The notes below the pieces were generated by a model that was not told the DNA's origin, made no database searches, and worked only from the letters and a program-made list of their open reading frames with translations. The translations under genes were made by a program, and so were the position numbers. This document shows positions 5,124 to 12,013 of a stretch of DNA of 12,013 nucleotides, piece by piece; the stretch's first letter is position 1; every line of letters starts with the position of its first letter. The stretch comes from JBBQKF01 sp038326615 (lineage in GTDB: Bacteria; Bacillota; Clostridia; Saccharofermentanales; UBA5734). The DNA lies in the NCBI GenBank assembly GCA_038326615.1, contig JBBQKF010000088.1, positions 1 to 12,013 on the forward strand, read 5' to 3'.

Positions 5124-7997
5124 CTATATTCCTGGCAAATTCAAAAACAATTCAACTATGCGAGGTTCAAAATGTGTTCCCGACAAAGACATAATGTGCG
5201 CTAGGACTTTTTCTTTACTCCAAGCTTTGCGATAAGGACGATCCGAACGCAATGCATCCCAGACATCTACAATTGCGAAGATTCTTGCGGCTATTGGTAT
5301 TTCTTCACCCTTTAAACCTCGAGGATACCCCGAACCATCCCATTTTTCATGATGGCAATAGGGAATATCTAACGCTGGCTTCAGAAATTTAATAGGTGAA
5401 AGCATGTCAAAAGCATATTGAGGATGCATACGCATAATTGCCCACTCTTCATCAGTAAGTGGCCCCGGTTTAAGCAAAATGCCATCAGGGATTCCCACTT
5501 TTCCCATATCATGCAGCAATGCACCACGACGTATATGAGCAATCTCATTTTCACTCAGACCAGAAGTTTGAGCGAGTCTCACTGCGAGTTCAGTAACTCT
5601 TTGTGTATGTCCTTCAGTTTCTTGATCACGTAAGTCCATGGCTTTAGACCATCCTTCAATAGTCTTGTCATATGCCTGTAAAAGTTCAAGATTAGTATGC
5701 TTCAGGTTGTTGAACAAGGTTGACTTTCCAATTGCAATGGCTGCCTGAACAGCTAGAGCTTCCGTAAAATCAATCCATTCTGAATCCGGATTAAGAACAG
5801 ATCTATGGAAAATATCTAACACACCGATAATTTCATTACTATTAATGAGAGGAATACCTATATAAGTTATAAATTCTTCTTGCCTCAATAAATCACGTCG
5901 TGCATATTTAGATTCTTCTATTCTAAGATCATTTATAATAACTGTTTGTTGGCTTAATGCTGCTTTTCCAGCGTATCCTTCTCCGATACTCACCAGTGAT
6001 TTTTCTATTTCCCGGCTCCTGAATCCTTTTCCTGCAAAATATTCAAGCATTGATCTGTCGGAATTATAAAGAAGAATTGCCGCAGCATTTACGTTGAGTA
6101 GATCCAACATATAATCTAGAATGGTGTTTAATAAATTAGGTAAATCATCGCTAGCATTTATCAGCAATTCAACGGAATGTAAGGATGCAAAGTGTTTAGC
6201 ATCCTTTTGGATTTTTTCATATGAGCGCATTCTTTGAATAGCATTAGCAGCAATCTCACTTAAAGCGGTTAAGATTCTAATATCAGATGGTGAAATTTCA
6301 CGTGGCAATTTCACATTGACATCAAATGTGCCAAGTAGGCTGTCTCCTGCAAAAATAGGTACAATTGCCTTTCCCATACCGGGAGCAAACGCTTTACGGA
6401 AATCTTCAGATAGCCGCTCATCCCGATTAATATCTTTTGAAACAAAAAGTTTGCCAGTCGAAAAAACAAGTTTACTGATTTCTTCTCCAAGTTTTTCAGG
6501 AGGTAATGGGTTTTCCTCCAGTTCAGTCAATCCTCTATTTGCCACCATTTGCAGTTTTTTATTTTTAGAATCATATAGCCAAATTGATCCATGTGCTGCC
6601 TTTGTAATTTCCAGTATTTTATCAAGCATTATCAGAAGCATTTCATCTACCGTTTTAGCAACACGCAGCGCCAAACTGATAATATTTATTGATTCTAATT
6701 CATGTTCATGCTGCATCTTTTCTGTTATATTTCGGCTGGTATTTACAAAGTCAGTAATTTCACCTTTTTCATTTTGAATTGGGGTAATAATAGATTCGAC
6801 ATAAAACAATTCGCCATTCTTTTTACGATTGGTTAAATTTATAGTTGTAACATTCCCCTCAAGAAGGGTATTCCAAAGTGTTTCGTATTCCTCGTTGGTG
6901 TGTAGCTCAGACTTAAGGATTCGAGGGGTGTTACCAATTGCCTCCTGTGCAGAATACCCGGACAGTGCTTCAAAAGCTGGATTGACATATTTAATAACAC
7001 CTTCTCTATCGGTTATAAAAACATTATCTGAAGTTAGTTCAATAATCCTTGAGAATATTCCCATTTTTTGTTCTGATAGCTTTTTATTCGTAATATCTTG
7101 ACAAAAAGCAGTTACTTTGTTCTGGTCAATGACTGTTGCAACCAGGTTTACCCAAATTTTTTCTCCACTTTTTTTACATGCCAGTACATCTTCTTCAATA
7201 AATTTTTTCTCTTTCAGTCTCTTAAAGCTTTCAAGTCCTTTTTCCAGAAACTGTGGTGCAAGAAATTCAGTAATGTTTAAATTTAAAAGTTCTTCCTCGC
7301 TATATCCACTCATCTGACATGCTGCTTGGTTAACTTCAACATAATTCCCTTCCATGTCAGTTACAAAAACACCTAGAGGGGCTTTTTCCATGTATGATCT
7401 GAATTTACTTTCACTTTCATATAATGCTTTTTCGGTTTGTATGCGTAACAGAAAACTGCCTATCAAACCAGCATAAATCTCTATTAACTCCTTGTTTTTA
7501 ATGACTTCACCCTTCTTCATAAAAAATATAATATCTCCCTGAGGACCTTGCTTTTCATAGGAAAGTTCTATAACATAAACATTTCCGATATTAAATAAGG
7601 TCTCTAGCATCCTAGCCTGAGTTTTTGATAATTCACCTTTTGATGCATCATAGATATTTCTAAAAAGTTTAAGGTTTCCTCCTTGCAGGCTCTTTAATCT
7701 CGCAGGCTTAACAACCCATTCTCTTCCAACGATCGGAAACCCCAGAATTTTGGAAATGTCTTTGATTCCCGTAGGGACTCCGCTAATTGCTTTCGTTACA
7801 CTTATAGCGCCACTTTGTTCATATGTATTAATTCCTATGAGAAATGCGCCTGATAATTCTTTAATTTCATCAGCAATCCGTTGAAAATTAATGTCGTCAG
7901 GTGGCATGTTCAGCAATTTTCCCGAAATATTTAATATCAGCTTGAGCGTATCCGTATTATTTTTTTGTTCTGAAATATTATTCTCATCCTTGGACAT
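5124..7997 (-). CDS. GAF-PAS-PAS-GAF-GAF-HD-GYP protein, predicted c-di-GMP phosphodiesterase
   Basis: A 957-residue soluble multi-sensor protein. Approximate layout: divergent GAF-like domain 15-190; PAS 200-305 (APLGVFVTDMEGNYVEVN...); PAS 315-425 (DNVFITDREGVIKYVNPAF); GAF 440-590; GAF 605-760; short helical linker; HD-GYP 775-957. The HD-GYP domain has GHTQRV, LLHDMGKVGIPD (H829, D830, K833), RMHP (H858), HHEKWDGSGYP (H882, H883; GYP at 890-892) and the terminal GTHFEP. These are the metal-binding and signature residues of active enzymes, which hydrolyse c-di-GMP to pGpG or GMP. No transmembrane segment is seen, so it is cytosolic. The start is ATG 7997-7995: GGAGGT lies at 8010-8005 with 7-base spacing. 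An in-frame ATG at 8012-8010 overlaps that ribosome site and is unlikely. It is divergent from the next c-di-GMP gene. Ligands of the sensor domains are unknown. Confidence 0.93.
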   Translation of the reverse strand: MSKDENNISEQKNNTDTLKLILNISGKLLNMPPDDINFQRIADEIKELSGAFLIGINTYEQSGAISVTKAISGVPTGIKDISKILGFPIVGREWVVKPARLKSLQGGNLKLFRNIYDASKGELSKTQARMLETLFNIGNVYVIELSYEKQGPQGDIIFFMKKGEVIKNKELIEIYAGLIGSFLLRIQTEKALYESESKFRSYMEKAPLGVFVTDMEGNYVEVNQAACQMSGYSEEELLNLNITEFLAPQFLEKGLESFKRLKEKKFIEEDVLACKKSGEKIWVNLVATVIDQNKVTAFCQDITNKKLSEQKMGIFSRIIELTSDNVFITDREGVIKYVNPAFEALSGYSAQEAIGNTPRILKSELHTNEEYETLWNTLLEGNVTTINLTNRKKNGELFYVESIITPIQNEKGEITDFVNTSRNITEKMQHEHELESINIISLALRVAKTVDEMLLIMLDKILEITKAAHGSIWLYDSKNKKLQMVANRGLTELEENPLPPEKLGEEISKLVFSTGKLFVSKDINRDERLSEDFRKAFAPGMGKAIVPIFAGDSLLGTFDVNVKLPREISPSDIRILTALSEIAANAIQRMRSYEKIQKDAKHFASLHSVELLINASDDLPNLLNTILDYMLDLLNVNAAAILLYNSDRSMLEYFAGKGFRSREIEKSLVSIGEGYAGKAALSQQTVIINDLRIEESKYARRDLLRQEEFITYIGIPLINSNEIIGVLDIFHRSVLNPDSEWIDFTEALAVQAAIAIGKSTLFNNLKHTNLELLQAYDKTIEGWSKAMDLRDQETEGHTQRVTELAVRLAQTSGLSENEIAHIRRGALLHDMGKVGIPDGILLKPGPLTDEEWAIMRMHPQYAFDMLSPIKFLKPALDIPYCHHEKWDGSGYPRGLKGEEIPIAARIFAIVDVWDALRSDRPYRKAWSKEKVLAHIMSLSGTHFEPRIVELFLNLPGI

Positions 7998-8013
7998 ACA
8001 AAATACCTCCATG

Positions 8014-8031
8014 TTAAAGTTTGAACTTTAA
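8014..8031. promoter_or_regulatory. Perfect 18-bp palindrome upstream of the HD-GYP gene
   Basis: TTAAAGTT-TG-AACTTTAA ends 3 bases upstream of the GGAGGT ribosome site of the minus-strand gene. It could be a repressor operator or, in the transcript, a small hairpin next to the ribosome site. A TATATT sequence on the minus strand overlaps its upstream edge, but a matching -35 box at 16-18 bases is not clear. A related inverted repeat lies at 8053-8067. Confidence 0.5.
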
Positions 8032-8052
8032 TATATCTTAGTCTTATCATCA

Positions 8053-8067
8053 TAAAGTGTAACTTTA
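8053..8067. promoter_or_regulatory. Second TAAAGT/ACTTTA inverted repeat
   Basis: TAAAGT-GTA-ACTTTA has the same half-site as the 8014-8031 palindrome with 3 instead of 4 bases between the six-base arms. The two centres are about 38 bp apart, in the likely promoter region of the minus-strand HD-GYP gene. A paired operator is plausible; AT-rich chance similarity cannot be excluded. Confidence 0.35.
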
Positions 8068-8276
8068 AAACAATTTTAACCTAAGATTCTATGAACATTT
8101 TTTATTAGCTTCAATGAATATTGTCTCACTCATGATTTAGACTGATATATGAATATTTTAGCATTTACATCACCTCTTTTCAATTACTTTTATGCTGAGT
8201 TGACACTCCAAAATCGACAAGAGTTACTAGCACTGATCAATTAAGGAAAAGAATTATTAGATAGAAATAATCTTAA

Positions 8277-8349
8277 AAGGTGTTGGTGTCAGTAAACTGA
8301 GGGAAGTCCTTCAGTTTATTTAATATAAGGAAAAAGTTGACAGCACCTT
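8277..8349. other. Nested inverted repeats in the divergent intergenic region
   Basis: The inner stem TAAACTGA (8293-8300) / TCAGTTTA (8311-8318) extends through GGA/TCC with one G-T pair. Outer arms AAGGTG..GTGTCA (8277-8291) and TGACAGCACCTT (8338-8349) can pair with a small bulge. The structure lies between the two divergent genes and ~70 bases before the plus-strand promoter. It could be a terminator of a short transcript, a small RNA or a protein site. No strong T-run follows, so a simple terminator is not favoured. Confidence 0.35.
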
Positions 8350-8366
8350 AACTAAATTTAGGGGAC

Positions 8367-8382
8367 AAAGTTGGTTAACTTT
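8367..8382. promoter_or_regulatory. AAAGTT-N4-AACTTT inverted repeat before the plus-strand promoter
   Basis: The arms are identical to the central arms of the 8014-8031 palindrome (AAAGTT/AACTTT), with a 4-base instead of 2-base gap. It is centred about 43 bp upstream of the TTGACA box at 8418, a usual position for an activator or upstream operator. A shared regulator of both divergent genes is a possibility, not shown. Confidence 0.3.
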
Positions 8383-8417
8383 TCTTGTGAAAATGATAAG
8401 ATTTATAATAAATCTAA

Positions 8418-8445
8418 TTGACATTGGGCAACAGAATTGTATATT
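8418..8445 (+). promoter_or_regulatory. Sigma-A type promoter of the REC-GGDEF-HD-GYP gene
   Basis: TTGACA (8418-8423) and TATATT (8440-8445) with a 16-base spacer. The predicted leader is ~135 bases long and contains a small inverted repeat GATATT-N5-AATATC (8462-8478). I looked for a c-di-GMP riboswitch in the leader and saw none of its conserved core. Confidence 0.65.
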
Positions 8446-8585
8446 CTTAAAGTAAAGAAATGATATTGTAATAATATCGAAAAGATTCTTATGACTATTG
8501 TGATAGGTGTATGGCGGATAGTGAGTTAGGAGAACAGGGGAAATGAGGTGGGTAGAATTTTTTATAGTAATTCGGGAGGTACTAT

Positions 8586-11222
8586 ATGGAAAGTAGATCG
8601 ATTAAGATATTAGCGATTGATGATAACAAGGACAATCTAAGCACTTTACAAGCGTTGATTACGGATGCTTTTTCTAAAGTTGTGGTTTTAAAAGCTCTAA
8701 GTGGGCAATTAGGGCTTGAACTTGCAACTGTGCAAGAACCTGATGTAATTCTTCTTGACATTGATATGCCCAAAATGGACGGATTCGAAGTGTGTGCGAG
8801 ACTCAAAGCAGATAAGAAGTTGCGTGACATACCTGTTGTTTTTGTCACTGCAATTAATACTGATAAGGAGAACCGAATTAAGGCGTTAGAATGTGGGGTG
8901 GATGCGTTTCTATCAAAACCCATTGATGAGATCGAATTGATTGTACATATTCGATCCATGTTAAAAATCAGAGCTGCAAATATCCAGAAACGTGATGAAA
9001 AAAAATTTCTTAGTTCATTGGTTGAAGAAAAGACCAGAGAACTCAAAGATTCGAAAATTAAATCACAACAATTATTAGAGGCAGTTAAGAGAGAGCAAGC
9101 ATTAATTGAAGCTATTTTTGATAGTATTCCAGGTTATTTATATGTCTATGATGAAAGTGGAAGATTGATAAAATGGAATAAAAAGCATGAAACAATGACA
9201 GGATACTCAACCGAGGAACTGTCTCATATGACGCTTGAAAAATGGTTTGATCAAGAAGATATCATAAAAGTTTCCGCCGCAGTTAACGATGTTTTCAAAA
9301 AGGGATACGGCGAAGTAGAAGCATCGCTGATTTTAAAAAACGGAGAAAAGATGATGATTTTATCAAGCGGTGTTCCACTCATTTTGGACGGTCATAAATA
9401 TTTTGCAGGGATTGGTGTAGATATTACTGAACACAAGAGAATAGAACATGAAATAAAGCAGAGAGAAAAGCATAATCGTACCATGATGGAAACCACCCAG
9501 GATGGGTTTTGGATCGTTGATCTCAATGGACAGATTACTGATGTCAACCAAGCTTACTGTCGAATGACAGGATACACGAAAGCAGAGTTATTAGGGAGTA
9601 AAATCAAAAATCTGGACGTGCTTGAAAATCCCGAAGAAACTGAAATGCACATTAATTGGTTAATTGAGAATGGATCGGCTCTGTTTGAAACTCGGCATAA
9701 GAAAAAAGACGGTGATGTGCTTGATATAGAAATTTCTGCCACGTATGTTGATCGCGATGCTGGGATTTTTGCTTTTTGTCGCAACATCACTGAACGCAAG
9801 AAGGCAGAAGCACAACTTAAGCAGAATTTAAATGATTTATTGGAATCACAACGAATTGCACATTTAGGGACATGGAGATTGGATTTAGCGAAAAACCAAG
9901 TTGTTTGGTCGAATGAACTTTACAAAATGTATGGTTTTGATCCGACCATTCCACTCCCTCCTTACTCAGATCAAATGAAGTTTTTTACTCCGGCAAGTTG
10001 GGATATTCTATCGACCGCTATTGAACACACAAGTACTACTGGAATTCCTTACGAACTAGAACTCGAAACAGTAAAGAGTGATGGATCGAATGGATGGATG
10101 TGGGCACGGGGAGAAGCAGTAAAGGATTCAAATGACAAGATTACTGGTCTCTGGGGTGCTGTTCAGGACATAACCGAACGCAAGAAAATCGAAAATCAAA
10201 TGCTTTATTTAAGTTATCATGACCATCTTACAGAATTGAATAACAGAAGATTTTTTGAAATGGAATTAATAAGGTTAGATACAAAAGAAAACTTTCCACT
10301 GTCCATTATTATGTGTGATGTCAACGGATTGAAACTGGTCAATGACTCATTTGGACACGATAAAGGTGATGCATTGCTTAAAAAAGCAGCAGAAATAATC
10401 AATAAGGTGTGTCGTAAAGAAGATGTTGTAGCCAGAATCGGAGGGGATGAATTTGTTGTTTTATTGCCTAAAACCTCAGCGAATGAAACAGTTCAGATTG
10501 CGAACCAAATAAAAGAACTTGCCTCAAAAGAAATGGTTGCTACAATTGAATTATCCATATCCTATGGGTATGATACAAAGACAACAGATAAACAATCAAT
10601 GATCGAGATTATTGCAAACGCTGAAAACCATATGTACCGGCATAAGTTATATGAGCGTTCAAGTATAAGGAGTAAAACAATCGATCTTATTATGAATGCA
10701 TTATTTGAAAAAAGTAATCGAGAGGCGGCACATTCAAATCGAGTGGGCAGTATTTGTCAGTTAATTGCATCTCAAATGAATTTTACCAAGGATGCTGTTA
10801 ATCAAATGAAAATTGCCGGGTCTATTCATGATATTGGTAAGATTGGCATAGATGAAAAGATACTGAATAAACCCGGAAGACTAACCATTGATGAAAAAAG
10901 TGATATTGAAAGACATCCTGAGATTGGTTGGAGGCTATTGAGTTCTACAAATGAATTTTCTGAGTTAGCGCAATTTGTGCTTAATCATCATGAGAAATGG
11001 GATGGAAGTGGTTATCCAAATGGACTCAAAGGGGAAGAGATACAACTTGAAGCGAGAATTATTTCCGTTGCCGATGCTTATGATGCCATGACCAGTGAAA
11101 GAAGTTATCGGAAAGGTTTAAGCAAGTCGGAAGCTATTAAAGAGCTAACCAGATGTTCTGGATCACAATTTGACCCAACCATTGTAAATATTTTTGTGAA
11201 TCGAGTATTGTCCGTTTTATAA
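8586..11222 (+). CDS. REC-PAS-PAS-PAS-GGDEF-HD-GYP response regulator, predicted bifunctional c-di-GMP enzyme
   Basis: An 878-residue cytosolic protein. Receiver domain 5-127: acidic pair D12 D13, phosphoacceptor D58 in LLDIDMPKMDG, T88 and K111 (SKP). A helical segment ~135-170 follows, then PAS 172-285, PAS 295-405 and PAS/PAC 420-533 (ending GAVQDITERKK). GGDEF domain 540-690: DHLTELNNRR, D578 in CDVNGLKLVNDSFGHDKGD, GGDEF 619-623, and an RxxD inhibitory site (R610-D613) five residues before it. HD-GYP 695-878: H748 D749 GK, H777, HHEKWDGSGYP (801-811). All key residues are present, so it should make c-di-GMP, be product-inhibited, and also degrade it; which activity dominates would depend on phosphorylation by an unlinked histidine kinase and on PAS signals. 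ATG 8586 has GGAGG at 8575-8579. It is transcribed away from the minus-strand HD-GYP gene and toward another GGDEF gene. Confidence 0.94.
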   Translation: MESRSIKILAIDDNKDNLSTLQALITDAFSKVVVLKALSGQLGLELATVQEPDVILLDIDMPKMDGFEVCARLKADKKLRDIPVVFVTAINTDKENRIKALECGVDAFLSKPIDEIELIVHIRSMLKIRAANIQKRDEKKFLSSLVEEKTRELKDSKIKSQQLLEAVKREQALIEAIFDSIPGYLYVYDESGRLIKWNKKHETMTGYSTEELSHMTLEKWFDQEDIIKVSAAVNDVFKKGYGEVEASLILKNGEKMMILSSGVPLILDGHKYFAGIGVDITEHKRIEHEIKQREKHNRTMMETTQDGFWIVDLNGQITDVNQAYCRMTGYTKAELLGSKIKNLDVLENPEETEMHINWLIENGSALFETRHKKKDGDVLDIEISATYVDRDAGIFAFCRNITERKKAEAQLKQNLNDLLESQRIAHLGTWRLDLAKNQVVWSNELYKMYGFDPTIPLPPYSDQMKFFTPASWDILSTAIEHTSTTGIPYELELETVKSDGSNGWMWARGEAVKDSNDKITGLWGAVQDITERKKIENQMLYLSYHDHLTELNNRRFFEMELIRLDTKENFPLSIIMCDVNGLKLVNDSFGHDKGDALLKKAAEIINKVCRKEDVVARIGGDEFVVLLPKTSANETVQIANQIKELASKEMVATIELSISYGYDTKTTDKQSMIEIIANAENHMYRHKLYERSSIRSKTIDLIMNALFEKSNREAAHSNRVGSICQLIASQMNFTKDAVNQMKIAGSIHDIGKIGIDEKILNKPGRLTIDEKSDIERHPEIGWRLLSSTNEFSELAQFVLNHHEKWDGSGYPNGLKGEEIQLEARIISVADAYDAMTSERSYRKGLSKSEAIKELTRCSGSQFDPTIVNIFVNRVLSVL

Positions 11223-11277
11223 CCATTTCTTTAAGAGGGGTAAAACTTGACGCTACAACTTATAACTGTGATTAGTG

Positions 11278-11283
11278 TATACT
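11278..11283 (+). promoter_or_regulatory. Possible -10 box before the PAS-GGDEF gene
   Basis: TATACT at 11278-11283 is a fair -10 hexamer, but the only good -35 match, TTGACG at 11247-11252, is 25 bases away. The spacing is poor, so a separate promoter here is only a suggestion. An inverted repeat ACTTTAGAGT (11281-11290) / ACTCTAAGT (11322-11330) ends directly before the ribosome site AAGGAGA and could shape translation of this gene. Confidence 0.25.
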
Positions 11284-11346
11284 TTAGAGTAAGCATGTAC
11301 GAACAGTTAGAAATAGAATCAACTCTAAGTAAAGGAGATAACGTTC

Positions 11347-12013
11347 ATGATGGATTTAGAACAGTATCGATTGATTCTTGAGTCTTCGCCAAATATGATC
11401 TGGAGAGCCAATTTAAGTACTGAGTGTGACTACTTTAATAAAACCTGGCTCGATTTCACTGGACACACTATGGAAGAGGAATATGGATTTGGATGGGCTA
11501 CAGGTGTTCACCCAGATGATTTTGAAAGATGCGTAAAGATTTATCTTGATAATTTTAAACTTCAACAGCCATTTGAAATGGATTACCGCCTCAAACGATA
11601 TGACAATCAATACAGATGGATTAATGATCGTGGGATACCTTTTTATGATAAAGATAAGATTTTCATTGGCTATTTAGGAAGCTGCATGGATGTTACAGAA
11701 AAAGTCGAAGGGCAACGCCTCAAGGAAATGGCGCAAAATGACGCCTTGTGTCAAACTTATAATCGACAATATTCGCATCAATTATTAATTGAGGTTTTCA
11801 AACAGGCGAGCGAAGGTGCTTTACCACTGAGTATTTTAATGATGGATATTGATGAATTTAAAATCATTAATGATAATTATGGCCACAGTGCTGGAGATAT
11901 TGTGCTTGCAAAAGTTGCTGCTGCAATAAAAAATGAGATTCGTGGTTTTGATATTCTTGGACGGTATGGGGGCGATGAATTTTTAGTTGGTTTGGTGCAT
12001 ACCAATCTTGAAG
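11347..12013 (+). CDS. PAS-GGDEF protein, predicted diguanylate cyclase (3' end outside window)
   Basis: 222 residues are visible and the frame is open at the window end. An N-terminal PAS/PAC domain (5-120; YRLILESSPNMIWRAN, then the PAC part YRWINDRGIPFYD and GSCMDVTEK) of the PAS_3 type is followed by a GGDEF domain from ~130. MMDIDEFKIINDNYGHSAGD (165-184) carries the metal-binding aspartate and nucleotide-contact residues. GRYGGDEF has the catalytic motif at 208-212, with an RGFD inhibitory site (199-202) five residues upstream. The usual domain entry DxLTxLxNRR is degenerate here (DALCQTYNRQ), which may not affect catalysis. The start is ATG 11347 (ATG 11350 is equally in frame) with AAGGAGA at 11332-11338. 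It lies 124 bases behind the REC-GGDEF-HD-GYP gene with no obvious terminator between, so co-transcription is possible. Whether another domain follows GGDEF cannot be seen. Confidence 0.9.
   Translation, partial: MMDLEQYRLILESSPNMIWRANLSTECDYFNKTWLDFTGHTMEEEYGFGWATGVHPDDFERCVKIYLDNFKLQQPFEMDYRLKRYDNQYRWINDRGIPFYDKDKIFIGYLGSCMDVTEKVEGQRLKEMAQNDALCQTYNRQYSHQLLIEVFKQASEGALPLSILMMDIDEFKIINDNYGHSAGDIVLAKVAAAIKNEIRGFDILGRYGGDEFLVGLVHTNLE

Noticed and set aside
6316..6777. Plus-strand open frame of 153 codons inside the HD-GYP gene
   Set aside because: It lies wholly antisense to a strongly conserved GAF region, is serine-rich and low in complexity, and has no ribosome site. The plus-strand frames at 6829-7317 and 5418-5633 fail for the same reasons.
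8199..8347. Repeated AGTTGACA (8199-8206 and 8336-8343) as possible insertion-sequence ends
   Set aside because: The copies are in direct orientation, only 8 bases match exactly, and no transposase or target duplication is nearby.
8452..8585. Possible c-di-GMP riboswitch in the ~135-base leader of the REC-GGDEF-HD-GYP gene
   Set aside because: None of the conserved core of the class I or II aptamers is visible, and no terminator or anti-terminator pair is present; the leader has only a small 6-bp inverted repeat.
8582..9046. Minus-strand open frame of 154 codons opposite the receiver domain
   Set aside because: The sense strand encodes a textbook receiver domain with all key residues; the antisense translation has no recognisable domain. 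The shorter minus-strand frames at 9363-9551, 9554-9799 and 10217-10402 are likewise antisense shadows.

Overview
The window is AT-rich, with strong Shine-Dalgarno sites (AGGAGG/GGGAGG), several TTG starts and sigma-A type promoters. This suggests a low-GC Firmicute, most likely a free-living clostridium. That placement is inferred from composition and protein style; no taxonomic marker gene is present. No tRNA, rRNA or CRISPR array was seen.

Left part (1-1399): the end of an AbiE type IV toxin-antitoxin / phage-abortive-infection pair. The C-terminal part of the AbiEi antitoxin overlaps the complete AbiEii nucleotidyltransferase toxin. Directly behind it is a short coding scar, the last ~17 codons of a RumA/RlmD 23S rRNA uracil methyltransferase. 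The 3' end of that gene is a known integration site for Firmicute ICEs, so the AbiE pair may be end cargo of a mobile element extending to the left.

Middle part (1400-5123): a MarR regulator with a clear promoter and overlapping palindromic operator, translationally coupled to two paralogous multi-pass membrane proteins of unknown function. After these comes a decayed CPBP-family intramembrane protease gene, then a second, diverged copy of the RumA C-terminal tail. The segment is therefore bracketed by two direct, att-like RumA remnants and looks like an island, or accreted element, in a rumA hot spot. About 500 bp of apparently non-coding, decayed DNA with a large hairpin follows.

Right part (5124-12013): a cyclic-di-GMP signalling cluster. 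A minus-strand GAF-PAS-PAS-GAF-GAF-HD-GYP protein (predicted phosphodiesterase) is divergent from a plus-strand REC-PAS-PAS-PAS-GGDEF-HD-GYP protein (predicted cyclase plus phosphodiesterase). Downstream of the latter is a PAS-GGDEF gene cut by the window end. All visible catalytic motifs are intact. The ~590 bp divergent intergenic region carries a good promoter, three related AAAGTT/AACTTT palindromes and a nested hairpin. Together these genes would make and break c-di-GMP in response to phosphorelay and small-molecule or redox inputs; the actual signals cannot be read from sequence.

The least explained parts are the MarR / twin membrane protein cassette between RumA scars and the palindromes in the divergent c-di-GMP promoter region.
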